Source: Sphingobacterium hotanense (GTDB taxonomy: Bacteria; Bacteroidota; Bacteroidia; Sphingobacteriales; Sphingobacteriaceae). Taken from it: DNA of 64,000 nucleotides. The DNA lies in contig NZ_CP030848.1 of assembly GCF_008274825.1 (NCBI RefSeq), positions 2,790,001 through 2,854,000 on the forward strand, read 5' to 3'. Each line of letters opens with the position of its first letter. Position 1 is the first letter of the stretch. The translations under genes were made by a program, and so were the position numbers. The notes under the pieces are model-generated. The model searched no databases. It was not told the DNA's origin and saw only the letters and a list, made by a program, of their open reading frames with translations. Shown in pieces: positions 33,697 through 42,071 of the stretch.

Positions 33697-34950
33697 TTAG
33701 CCTAGTTTTTCTTGTAATAACTCTTTATCGAGGCCCTTTTCATATTTCGCGACAACTAACGTTGCTGCTCCGTTGCCGATAAGGTTGGTAATCGCACGTG
33801 CCTCACTCATAAATCGATCTATTCCTAGCACAATGCCGACCGCCTCGACCGGTATATGACCTACCACAGGCAATGTCGCAGCTAATGTTACGAAACCACT
33901 CCCTGTAACGCCTGCGGCACCCTTAGATGTTAACAAAAGCACCAATAGCAGCGTAATTTCCTGCTCTAAACTCAAATGCATATTTAAGGCCTGCGATATA
34001 AATACGGCTGCCATCGTTAGATAAATACAGGTTCCATCCAGATTAAAGGAGTATCCGGTGGGAATAACGAGCCCAACAATAGGCTTTGAGCAACCGGCAT
34101 CTTCCAGCTTTTTCATGATGCCTGGAAGCGCTGATTCGGATGAAGAAGTACCTAATACAATCAGGATCTCTTCTTTGATATATTTAAGAAACTTGAAAAT
34201 ATTGACTCCTACGTAAAAGTGCAGCACAGCACCGATAATGAAAATGATAAAAATGATACAGGTTAAGTAAAAGCTAATCATCAGCAACCCCAGCGAGGAC
34301 AAGGCTTCGACACCGTACTTGCCAATGGTAAAGCCCATCGCACCCATAGCACCAATTGGTGCTAGATACATGATGATTTTGATAACTGCAAATAGACCTT
34401 TTAAGAAGGAGTCTAAGACATTTAATACAGGCTCCGAAGCCTTCTCGCCTATCTTAGTTAGCCCTACCCCAAACAACACCGCAAACAGAAGTACTTGAAG
34501 CAAATTATCCGACGCTACAGCCGCTACGACATTATCCGGAATAATGCTGATGATAAAATCCATGGTCGTTTTATGCTCCTGCGATTTTGACACGTATTCG
34601 GAAATCGCTGTGGGGTCTAGTTCTGCCGGATTGACGTTCATACCAGTACCAGGTTGAATCCAATTGACGAAGACTAAGCCAATCAATAATGCTATGGTGG
34701 TCATAATCTCGAAATAGATAATGGCTGTAAGACCGATCTTCCCTACTTTCTTTACGTCTTTCATACCGGCGATGCCAATTACAATGGAGGCAAAAATCAG
34801 CGGTGCGATGACCATTTTGATAAGTTTGATAAAACCGTCGCCTAGAGGTTTCATCTTGACTGCGAAATCCGGATAAAAAATACCGATAAGGATACCAATG
34901 ATAATAGCGAGAATGACTTGGACGTACAAGCTCGAAAAGATCTTCTTCAT
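33697..34950 (-). CDS. Dicarboxylate/amino acid:cation symporter (DAACS family)
   Basis: A 417-residue inner-membrane transporter from ATG 34950 (an in-frame TTG at 34974 would add eight residues). Typical DAACS parts are [20 protein letters not shown], the serine-rich re-entrant loop [18 protein letters not shown], the substrate motif [20 protein letters not shown] and a late [20 protein letters not shown]. The SSSES motif and NLDGT suggest C4-dicarboxylates or glutamate/aspartate with H+ or Na+; I cannot decide between these. It is monocistronic. Confidence 0.94.
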   Translation of the reverse strand: MKKIFSSLYVQVILAIIIGILIGIFYPDFAVKMKPLGDGFIKLIKMVIAPLIFASIVIGIAGMKDVKKVGKIGLTAIIYFEIMTTIALLIGLVFVNWIQPGTGMNVNPAELDPTAISEYVSKSQEHKTTMDFIISIIPDNVVAAVASDNLLQVLLFAVLFGVGLTKIGEKASEPVLNVLDSFLKGLFAVIKIIMYLAPIGAMGAMGFTIGKYGVEALSSLGLLMISFYLTCIIFIIFIIGAVLHFYVGVNIFKFLKYIKEEILIVLGTSSSESALPGIMKKLEDAGCSKPIVGLVIPTGYSFNLDGTCIYLTMAAVFISQALNMHLSLEQEITLLLVLLLTSKGAAGVTGSGFVTLAATLPVVGHIPVEAVGIVLGIDRFMSEARAITNLIGNGAATLVVAKYEKGLDKELLQEKLG

Positions 34951-35087
34951 AAATAGCTTTTGTGGCTTAATCAATTAAGGTTTAGAATCTACAAAAGTCT
35001 AAATTTAAAGGAAAAAAGAAAGAGTATTGCAAACTAATTTGCAAATAATTTCTGGAAGAGACACGATTTCGTAGGTAAGCGCTTGAG

Positions 35088-35534
35088 TTATTGGTTGGAG
35101 ACTGTTAGTTTATCGACATATTTGTTGAGTGATTCGCCAAGTAGATAATTCCAACCGTTTTCAAAGCGTACTTGACTGAACTGCTCTCCGGCGTCGTGGA
35201 AGTTCTCGAGGCCCTCGTGGGTCAGGTGCAGGGTCGTTGCCCCTCCGCGCGGAATTAATCGCCAAGTAATGATAGAGGTGCCTTTGCTTTGTTTTGGATG
35301 GCGCCAGGTAAACTTAAAAAGCTCATTGGGTATCACATCTAAGACCTGGCAATGATGAAGAGAATCTTCGCGCTTATTATGTCGGTAGAATTCAAATTCC
35401 CCACCGATCTCCATCGTGAAATTGGGAATCTCAAAGAACCATTCCTTCATATTGTCTTTATTAGTGATAGCTTGCCATAAATCAGTTAGGGCGATGGGAT
35501 AAGTTCGTTCAATGTGAATAGTTTGCTGGCGCAT
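35088..35534 (-). CDS. SRPBCC (AHSA1) family protein
   Basis: A 148-residue helix-grip protein outside the main SRPBCC block: IHIERTYPIALTDLWQAITN, MKEWFFEIPNFTMEIGGEFE, SIITWRLIPRGGATTLHLTH and the final helix FENGWNYLLGESLNKYVDKL. It starts just after the stop region of no other gene and diverges from mqnC. Ligand unknown. Confidence 0.88.
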   Translation of the reverse strand: MRQQTIHIERTYPIALTDLWQAITNKDNMKEWFFEIPNFTMEIGGEFEFYRHNKREDSLHHCQVLDVIPNELFKFTWRHPKQSKGTSIITWRLIPRGGATTLHLTHEGLENFHDAGEQFSQVRFENGWNYLLGESLNKYVDKLTVSNQ

Positions 35535-35678
35535 AGGATCCTCCTTTGTGTTGTCTTAAATATAAGCAATAGTATCCAACAATTTATTAAGCGAAGGTTA
35601 AAGTCCTGTAAAAAAATCGTCATACAATCTTCGTCTTTCCTTCGGCTGCTAGAGCCTTCCGATTTGTAAAAAACTCCG

Positions 35679-35686
35679 TATCTTTG
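35679..35686 (+). promoter_or_regulatory. -7 box directly before mqnC start
   Basis: TATCTTTG fits TAnnTTTG and ends 6 bases before ATG 35693, suggesting an almost leaderless message as for the HAD gene at 8732. Confidence 0.55.
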
Positions 35687-35692
35687 TTAGTG

Positions 35693-36817
35693 ATGAATGT
35701 AAACAGCTTACTTGAACGCGCATTGAATTTTGAATTCCTCTCGAAAGAAGAAGGGGTTTTTCTTTATCATCATGCGCCTACGACCGATTTAGCTTACGTT
35801 GCGAATGAACTTCGAAAGATTCAAGTTCCTTCCGGCAAAGTGACTTGGCAGATCGATCGTAATGTAAACACCACCAATGTTTGTATTGCGAACTGCAAAT
35901 TCTGTAATTTCTTCCGTAGACCGGGACACGATGAGAGCTATATCACGGATATAGAAACCTATAAGCAAAAAATTGAAGAGACTTTTAAATATGGTGGCGA
36001 TCAGTTGTTGCTACAAGGTGGGCACCATCCTGATTTAGGTTTGGCGTTTTACACCGACTTATTTAAAAAGCTGAAAGAGCTATATCCTACATTAAAACTT
36101 CACTCCTTAGGTCCGCCAGAGATTGCTCACGTTTCTAAACTGGAAAATATGAGCCATATCGACGTGCTGACGGCAATGAAAGAAGCTGGATTAGACTCTC
36201 TACCGGGAGCCGGTGCGGAAATCTTGAATGACCGCGTTCGCCGCTTGATTTCAAAAGGGAAATGTGGTGGTCAGGAGTGGTTGGATGTGATGCGTGCAGC
36301 ACATAAGATCAACCTTCCAACATCTGCAACCATGATGTTTGGACATATCGAGACGATCGAAGAACGCTTCGAGCATCTGGTATGGATCAGAGAGGTGCAG
36401 GATGAAAAACCGGAAGACCATTATGGCTTTATCGCCTTCATTCCATGGCCGTTCCAAGATGATGGCACTTTGTTGAAGCGCCTTCGCGGTATTACCAACA
36501 ATGTTACTTCGGATGAATATGTACGCATGATTGCTTTGAGCCGTATCATGTTGCCTAACGTAAAGAATATACAGGCTTCTTGGTTGACCGTAGGAAAGCA
36601 AACGGCACAGCTATGTCTTCATGCCGGCGCTAATGACTTCGGTTCGATCATGATCGAGGAAAACGTTGTTTCTGCTGCTGGTGCTCCGCATAGATTTACA
36701 TCGAAATCTATTCAGGATGCCATTGCAGAGGCAGGCTTTGAACCACAGCTAAGAACGCAGACTTATCAGTACCGCGAGCTGCCGGTGGATATGGAAGAAC
36801 AAGTGATTAACTATTAA
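35693..36817 (+). CDS. mqnC: Cyclic dehypoxanthinyl futalosine synthase
   Basis: A 374-residue radical SAM enzyme of the futalosine pathway, which cyclises dehypoxanthine futalosine during menaquinone synthesis. The cluster-binding motif is CIANCKFCNFF (Cys-x3-Cys-x2-Cys). Further family parts are YGGDQLLLQGGHHPDLGL, GAGAEILNDRVRRLISKGKC and NIQASWLTVGKQTAQLCLHA. ATG 35693 is chosen over TTG 35684, which lies in the promoter. It shares a transcript with scpB 10 bases downstream. Other mqn genes are not in view. Confidence 0.96.
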   Translation: MNVNSLLERALNFEFLSKEEGVFLYHHAPTTDLAYVANELRKIQVPSGKVTWQIDRNVNTTNVCIANCKFCNFFRRPGHDESYITDIETYKQKIEETFKYGGDQLLLQGGHHPDLGLAFYTDLFKKLKELYPTLKLHSLGPPEIAHVSKLENMSHIDVLTAMKEAGLDSLPGAGAEILNDRVRRLISKGKCGGQEWLDVMRAAHKINLPTSATMMFGHIETIEERFEHLVWIREVQDEKPEDHYGFIAFIPWPFQDDGTLLKRLRGITNNVTSDEYVRMIALSRIMLPNVKNIQASWLTVGKQTAQLCLHAGANDFGSIMIEENVVSAAGAPHRFTSKSIQDAIAEAGFEPQLRTQTYQYRELPVDMEEQVINY

Positions 36818-36827
36818 TAGCCGCACA

Positions 36828-37388
36828 TTGAAAGATATTCTATTAAATATTGAGGCCATCATTTTTGCGTCTACAGAGGGCATCAATCTTCATGACCTAC
36901 GCTTGGTATTGCAAGAGGCTTTGGCAATAGAGATTACGAAAGAAGAGCTTGAAGAGTTTGTTGAGAAGATAAAACAAAAATATGCGTCGAATGATCAGGT
37001 TTTCGAACTTCATATCATCAATGAGCAGTATCAGTTTTTAACGAAAGCAGTCTATCATCCATCGATCAATCAATTGCAGTTGCATAAGGAGAAGAGGAAG
37101 CTTTCGCAGGCAGGTCTTGAAACCTTAGCCATCATCGCTTACCGTCAGCCGATTACAAAATTAGAAGTCGAACAGATACGTGGGGTCAACTGTGATTATA
37201 CGATTCAACGCCTCTTAGACAAGGGCATGATCAGTATCGTTGGCAAAGCTGATTCCATCGGAAAACCGCTCTTATATGCCACGAGCTTTGAGTTCATGCA
37301 GCATTTTGGATTGCGAAGCACAAAAGAGCTTCCGCAGCTGAAAGACATTGTGGCTGAGGAGAATAGCATTGGTGAAATTGTTGAATAA
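36828..37388 (+). CDS. scpB: Segregation and condensation protein B, TTG start
   Basis: A 186-residue ScpB. It starts with TTG at 36828, because no ATG or GTG precedes the conserved N-terminus (KDILLNIEAIIFASTEGINL). Two winged-helix domains are visible, the second with LSQAGLETLAIIAYRQPITK and LEVEQIRGVNCDYTIQRLLD, the hallmark of the family. ScpB binds ScpA and the SMC heads to shape and segregate the chromosome. Only 10 bases separate it from mqnC, so translation may be coupled, in keeping with the weak start codon. Confidence 0.93.
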   Translation: MKDILLNIEAIIFASTEGINLHDLRLVLQEALAIEITKEELEEFVEKIKQKYASNDQVFELHIINEQYQFLTKAVYHPSINQLQLHKEKRKLSQAGLETLAIIAYRQPITKLEVEQIRGVNCDYTIQRLLDKGMISIVGKADSIGKPLLYATSFEFMQHFGLRSTKELPQLKDIVAEENSIGEIVE

Positions 37389-37509
37389 AATTTGTAAATG
37401 TTAAAGATTATACAGTAAGAAATAATTTCAAAAAAATATTTTTGAATTGAATTATCTTCTATAATTTTACCATACAAAAGATACAAAGTACAATATCATA
37501 ATTAACAAA

Positions 37510-37692
37510 ATGGCGACAATGCAAGTAATTGAAAATGATGTAATGGTTGAAGAAAGAGTATTCAACTTCAACGGTCCAGATGATGATTCTGATGACTTCG
37601 ATGGCGATGAAGACGATTTCGAATTAGATGATATCGACGCTATCGGCGGAGGATACGATGACTTCGACGACGATGAAGACGACGATTTTTAA
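37510..37692 (+). CDS. Very acidic 60-residue protein
   Basis: The first third is ordinary (MATMQVIENDVMVEERVFNF), followed by a run of Asp and Glu (GPDDDSDDFDGDEDD, DDFDDDEDDDF). By eye 27 of 60 residues are acidic and only one is basic. No signal peptide or membrane segment. The extreme charge suggests a disordered binding partner of basic proteins or nucleic-acid mimic, but this is speculation. It has its own terminator and lies 121 bases after scpB. Confidence 0.75.
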   Translation: MATMQVIENDVMVEERVFNFNGPDDDSDDFDGDEDDFELDDIDAIGGGYDDFDDDEDDDF

Positions 37693-37776
37693 TCGAGAAT
37701 AATCTGAATCACTTTTACCAATACATCATGTTGGGAGGGCTATGTGTGGCCTTATAAAGGATAAAAGAAATTGAGC

Positions 37777-37805
37777 AAGCTTGGAAGAGATTCCAGGCTT
37801 TTTTT
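37777..37805 (+). terminator. Terminator after the acidic protein gene
   Basis: AAGCTTGGAA and TTCCAGGCTT pair over 10 bp (one G-U) around GAGA, followed by five T. Confidence 0.85.
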
Positions 37806-37840
37806 GTTAGATATTAGATGTGAGATATTAGATGTTAGAC
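37806..37840 (+). repeat. T-family repeat, copy 5
   Basis: TTAGATATTAGATGTGAG then ATATTAGATGTTAGAC. It starts immediately after the T run of the terminator and precedes the A-family array. Confidence 0.75.
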
Positions 37841-37895
37841 GCGTGGTTTTTTTTAATGGAGGGTTGTTTCAACCTTTCGATTAAACTAGAGAAGT

Positions 37896-38218
37896 TTTGA
37901 ACCAGGAAAGGAAGGATGCAAGGATAGTCAGTATCTCTTGTCTTTGTATCAGGAAAGGAAGGATGCGAGGATCGTCAGGATGCGTTGTCTTTGAACCAGG
38001 AAAGGAAGTTGCGAAGATAGTCAGGATGTATTGTCTTTGACAGGAAAGGAAGGATGTAAGGATGATCAGGATGCGTTGTCTTTGAACCAGGAAAGGAAGG
38101 ATGTAAGAATCGTCAGGATGCATTGTCTTGAACCAGGAAAGGAAGGATTTTAGGATGGTCAAGTAGCATTGTCTTTGAACCAGGAAAGGAAGGATTTAGA
38201 AGATTTACATGATCCTGC
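37896..38218 (+). repeat. A-family tandem array, seven units of about 47 bp
   Basis: Consecutive units begin TTTGAACCAGGAAAGGAAGG and go on to ATGnAAGGATnGTCAGGAT and GCnTTGTC. Units 2, 3, 4 and 6 have small substitutions or deletions (for example TTTGACAGG in unit 4). The seventh departs after GGATTTAGAAG and is cut by the IS element. A minus-strand open frame across the array is only a by-product of its period. Confidence 0.9.
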
Positions 38219-39570
38219 GGTTGTGTAACATGAACTGTGTCAATGGGGAATTAACCTAAACCTAAAAGCTCTTATCTAGCCTGATTCTATCACCAAATTT
38301 AATGTAGAGTTGGGATATCGTCAGTGCCCAGTTATGTGCGGGCATAGTCCATTTTTTGGGAATATCCTTGATGATCAAATACATCAGTTTTAAGAGCGCC
38401 TGTTCTGAGTTGAAAGCTCCCTTTGTCTTGGTTATCTTTCTGATCTGTCGATGCATCCCCTCGATGGGGTTAGTCGTATATATAATCTTTCGTATCTGCT
38501 GATCATATTCGAAGAAGGTGGAAAGATTTACCCAATTTTCCAGCCATGACTTAACTGCTAGAGGATATTTCTTCCCCCATTTTTCCTCGAACAACAGCAG
38601 GTTCTCATAACCCATTTCTTCATTGACCGCTCTGTAGATTGGTTTCATGTCGGCTATTACTTCCCTTTTGTCCTTATCTGTCACATAGCGTATGCTCGAA
38701 CGGATCTGATGAACAACACAGAGCTGGATCCTGGTCTTTGGAAATATGGCCTCTATAGCTTCAGGGAAGCCCTTAAGCCCGTCAATACAGGCAATCAGGA
38801 TATCCTCAACACCGCGTTGCTTTAGGTCCGTAAGAACCGAAAGCCAAAATTTAGCGCCCTCATGTTCTGAACTATAAAGCCCGATCAGGTCTTTACGACC
38901 ATCCATACCTATACCCAATATATTGTAGATGGCTCTTGATTCTACCGTTCCGTTCTGACGAACCTTATAGTGCATGCAGTCCAGAAATACAAAAGGATAA
39001 ACAGCTTCTAAGGGGCGACTTCGCCATTCATTGACAGCAGGCATGACGCTTTCGGTAATCCGAGAAATCTCTGTCGCGGAAATCTCCATAGCATACATTT
39101 CGCGGATGAAATCGCTGATAGCACGCATGCTCATACCTTTGGCATACATACTCAAAACATGACCTTCTAACTGTTCTGTAATGATTAATTGGCGTTTGGG
39201 GACAATCTTAGGCTCGAACGTTCCAGATCGATCGCGGCTCGTCTCCAACTCGAAGGTGCCCGTATGCGGACCCCGGACCGTCTTTTTGGTCTTGCCGTTC
39301 CTACGATTACTATTGCCTGAGGCTTTTTCTTCTTCAAGATGGTTGTCCATCTCGCCCGAAAGCATCGATTCCAATAAATGTTTCATCAGGGGCGCCAGAA
39401 CGCCGTCATTGGGAGATAGGCTCTTGCCTTCGGATAATCCTTGAAGCGCTTCTTCCTTGAAGCGTTCAAAGTCAAATGGGGTCTTTTCTTTCATGACCGT
39501 ATCGTTTGAATAATTGAATATAATGAATTACATCTAATTATTCCCCTGACACAGTTCAGGTTACAGTCTC
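38219..39570 (-). mobile_element. IS256-family insertion sequence, 1352 bp
   Basis: One transposase gene between inverted ends. TGTAACATGAACTGTGTCA (38224-38242) matches the reverse complement of 39547-39565 at 18 of 19 bases, and similarity continues into GGGGAAT. Direct repeats of GATCCTGC (38211-38218 and 39571-39578) fit the 8-bp target duplication of this family and put the ends five bases outside the matched part. Since GATCCTGC is also a normal A-repeat word, the ends are probable rather than certain. Confidence 0.85.
38262..39494 (-). CDS. IS256-family transposase, intact
   Basis: A 410-residue DDE transposase with nothing missing. N-terminal MKHLLESMLSGEMDNHLEEE and RRNGKTKKTVRGPHTGTFEL, then ISDFIREMYAMEISATEISR. 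The catalytic region shows FLDCMHYKVRQNG (first Asp), DILIACIDGLKGFPEAIEAI (second Asp), CVVHQIRSSIRYV and a Glu in the following helix region. The conserved IIYTTNPIEGMHRQIRK is near the C-terminus. Full length and matched ends suggest an active or recently active element. Confidence 0.95.
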   Translation of the reverse strand: MKEKTPFDFERFKEEALQGLSEGKSLSPNDGVLAPLMKHLLESMLSGEMDNHLEEEKASGNSNRRNGKTKKTVRGPHTGTFELETSRDRSGTFEPKIVPKRQLIITEQLEGHVLSMYAKGMSMRAISDFIREMYAMEISATEISRITESVMPAVNEWRSRPLEAVYPFVFLDCMHYKVRQNGTVESRAIYNILGIGMDGRKDLIGLYSSEHEGAKFWLSVLTDLKQRGVEDILIACIDGLKGFPEAIEAIFPKTRIQLCVVHQIRSSIRYVTDKDKREVIADMKPIYRAVNEEMGYENLLLFEEKWGKKYPLAVKSWLENWVNLSTFFEYDQQIRKIIYTTNPIEGMHRQIRKITKTKGAFNSEQALLKLMYLIIKDIPKKWTMPAHNWALTISQLYIKFGDRIRLDKSF

Positions 39571-39609
39571 GATCCTGCTAATCCTTGCATCCTTCCTTTC
39601 CTGGTTCAA
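39571..39609 (-). repeat. A-family arm right of the IS
   Basis: GATCCTGCTAATCCTTGCAT then CCTTCCTTTCCTGGTTCAAA, opposite in direction to unit 7 of the array. Without the IS the two would form one palindrome. Confidence 0.85.
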
Positions 39610-39678
39610 ACAACTTTTTATCAAAAACAACTTATCCTGACTTAAATCAATCGAAACATCTTATCTCAAAATGCAGAA

Positions 39679-39717
39679 TCTAACGTCTAATATCTAATAT
39701 CTAATATCTAATATCTA
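39679..39717 (-). repeat. T-family repeat, copy 6, overlapping a stop codon
   Basis: On the minus strand TAGATATTAGATATTAG repeated, then ACGTTAGAT. Its first three bases are the TAG stop of the GH92 gene. Confidence 0.75.
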
Positions 39718-42003
39718 CTTAGACAATGAAAACGGCAAATCTCCCCTGCTAACCCCTCTATTTTTGTTGGGTTCTGCGCCCATATCAAAGCTTAGGTTTG
39801 CTCCCTTCATAAGCTCGCTATGATTGATAAAGTTTTTACTATAGCTTCTACCATTGAACTTCATGCTTTGGATATAGCGATTCTGATCCGAGTTATTTTT
39901 TGTTTCAATAGTTACCTTCTTACCATTGTTTAGGCTGATGGTTACCTTATCAAATATGGGCGATCCTAAGACATATTCGTCAGTTGCTGGAGTTACGGGA
40001 TAAAAGCCCATCGCCGTGAAGACATACCACGCTGAAGTTTGTCCGTTATCTTCATCGCCGCAGTAGCCATCTGGGTTTGGAGAGTACATGCGGTTCATGG
40101 TCTCACGAAGCCAGTATTGCGCTTTCCAAGGTGCTCCAACATGATTGTATAAGTATATCATGTGCTGAATAGGTTGATTTCCGTGCGCATACTGTCCCAT
40201 ATTGGCGATCTGCATTTCACGGATCTCGTGTATTGGGAATCCATAATAGGAATCGTCGAATACCGGTGGAAGATGGAATACGGAGTCGAGTTTAATTTCC
40301 ATAGCTTTATGTCCACCCATCAGGTTAGCTAGTCCTTCAACATCTTGAAAAACCGACCAGCTGTAATGCCAACTATTACCTTCAGTGAAGGCGTCGCCCC
40401 ATTTAAAAGGATTGAATGGTGTAGACCATGAACCATCTTTGTTCTTACCGCGCATCAGTCCGATGGATTGATCGAAAAGCTTTTTGTAATTGAAGGAGCG
40501 CTCCTTGTAAAAATCTAAATCTTCCTGGGGTTTATTCAGCGATTTGGCTAACTGATAAATAGCAAAATCATCATAGGCATATTCAAGCGAGCGAGCGGCA
40601 TTTTCATGTATTTTCACATCGTAGGGAACATAGCCCAACTCATTGTAGTATGTTGCTCCTGCGCGACCTACAGCCGTAATAGGACCAGCATTATTCGCTC
40701 CTTTATTCACAGCCTCGTACAGGGTTTCAATATCTTTGGATTTCACCCCTTTTATCCAGGCATCTGCAACAATCGATGCTGAATTATTCCCTACCATAAT
40801 ATTTCGGTAGCCGGGACTTGCCCATTCCGGGAGCCAGCCTCCCTCTTTATAGGCATTTGCAAGCCCTTCCTGAATCTTTTCGTTCACATCAGGATACATC
40901 AAATTCAAGAACGGAAACAGACAGCGGAAGGTGTCCCAAAAACCTGTATCTGTAAACATATAACCCGGCAGCACCTTTCCGTTATAAGGTGAATAGTGCA
41001 CGACCTGGCCAGCAGAATCAATTTCATAGAACATACGCGGAAACAATAGCGATCGATATAACGCAGAATAAAATGTTCGGATTTGATCGATGCTTCCGCC
41101 CTCTACTTCGATTTTCGAAAGCTCGGTATTCCAACGCTCCTCGCCGTTTGCTACCTGCTCGTCGAAACTGATGTTGTCAAGTTCTTTTAGATTGAGCTTT
41201 GCCTGTTCTGGACTGATAAAGGATGACGCGACTTTAACGAGCAGCTTCTCTCCTGCATTCGCTGTCTTAAATCCCACTAGAGCGCCTACGTGATCTGCTT
41301 GTATCTTTAAACGACCATCGGTCAACACCGAGTCAGCGAAGGTTGCAAGGTTCGCGAATGGACGGTCGAACTCCATGACAAAGTAGTTCTTAAAGTTATC
41401 CGGAACTCCCCCACTGTTCTTTGTGCTATAACCAACAATCTTTTGCTCGCGAGGGATAATCTCAACAAAAGATCCCTTGTCGAACGCATCGAGCAGAACG
41501 AAAGCGGAGTCTGTTTTGGGAAATGTAAAACGGAAGTAGGAAGCTCTCTCCGTCGGGGTAACTTCTACTTTGGTATCATAATCCGCTAGGTATACGGAAT
41601 AGTAATGCGGCTTCGCAATTTCAGCTTTATGGGAGAAATAACTAGCGCGCTTATCCTGATCGAAGGTTTTGTTGCCAACCATCGCCATTATGGAAAACTG
41701 CCCATAGTCGTTCATCCAAGGGGATGGTTGGTGAGTTTGCTTAATTCCTCTTATTTTTTCAGCGGTATAAGTGTACATCCAACCGTCGCCCATTTTACCG
41801 GTTTGCGGGCTCCAGAAATTCATTCCCCACGGCATGGCAATCGCTGGATAAGTATTGCCGCTAGAAAGAAAATACGTCGATTGGGTACCGACAAGCGTGC
41901 TCACCATATCAATAGGACGTTCGATCTTTCCTATCTTTTGAGCGTAAGTTGTAAGGATAGAGCCCCCCAATAGGAAAGCTGTTGCAAGAATTTTTAATCG
42001 CAT
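39715..42003 (-). CDS. GH92 family alpha-1,2-mannosidase, secreted
   Basis: A 762-residue glycoside hydrolase of family 92, calcium-dependent exo-alpha-mannosidases acting on N-glycans and yeast mannan. Signal peptide ends at LTTYAQ. Family marks in order: FLSSGNTYPAIAMPWGMNFW, IKQTHQPSPWMNDYGQF, FWDTFRCLFPFLNLMYPD, NSWHYSWSVFQDVEGLANLM and GYCGDEDNGQTSAWYVFTAM near the end. The linkage preference is not fixed by sequence alone. It is a single gene here, not in a Sus cluster; its stop codon is formed by a T-family repeat, so the last residues may differ from the ancestral protein. Confidence 0.95.
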   Translation of the reverse strand: MRLKILATAFLLGGSILTTYAQKIGKIERPIDMVSTLVGTQSTYFLSSGNTYPAIAMPWGMNFWSPQTGKMGDGWMYTYTAEKIRGIKQTHQPSPWMNDYGQFSIMAMVGNKTFDQDKRASYFSHKAEIAKPHYYSVYLADYDTKVEVTPTERASYFRFTFPKTDSAFVLLDAFDKGSFVEIIPREQKIVGYSTKNSGGVPDNFKNYFVMEFDRPFANLATFADSVLTDGRLKIQADHVGALVGFKTANAGEKLLVKVASSFISPEQAKLNLKELDNISFDEQVANGEERWNTELSKIEVEGGSIDQIRTFYSALYRSLLFPRMFYEIDSAGQVVHYSPYNGKVLPGYMFTDTGFWDTFRCLFPFLNLMYPDVNEKIQEGLANAYKEGGWLPEWASPGYRNIMVGNNSASIVADAWIKGVKSKDIETLYEAVNKGANNAGPITAVGRAGATYYNELGYVPYDVKIHENAARSLEYAYDDFAIYQLAKSLNKPQEDLDFYKERSFNYKKLFDQSIGLMRGKNKDGSWSTPFNPFKWGDAFTEGNSWHYSWSVFQDVEGLANLMGGHKAMEIKLDSVFHLPPVFDDSYYGFPIHEIREMQIANMGQYAHGNQPIQHMIYLYNHVGAPWKAQYWLRETMNRMYSPNPDGYCGDEDNGQTSAWYVFTAMGFYPVTPATDEYVLGSPIFDKVTISLNNGKKVTIETKNNSDQNRYIQSMKFNGRSYSKNFINHSELMKGANLSFDMGAEPNKNRGVSRGDLPFSLSK

Positions 42004-42071
42004 AGGCTTTTTAGGATTAATTCGTTGCTTAAATATAGAAAATATTCCTTGATAATAGCTGCTAAAAGTAT

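Noticed and set aside
37881..38162. 93-codon minus-strand open frame
   Set aside because: Lies wholly in the A tandem array; the frame stays open because the unit repeats with near 3n period and has no other gene sign.
37896..38218. CRISPR array
   Set aside because: The whole 47-bp period is conserved, with no unique spacers and no cas genes nearby.
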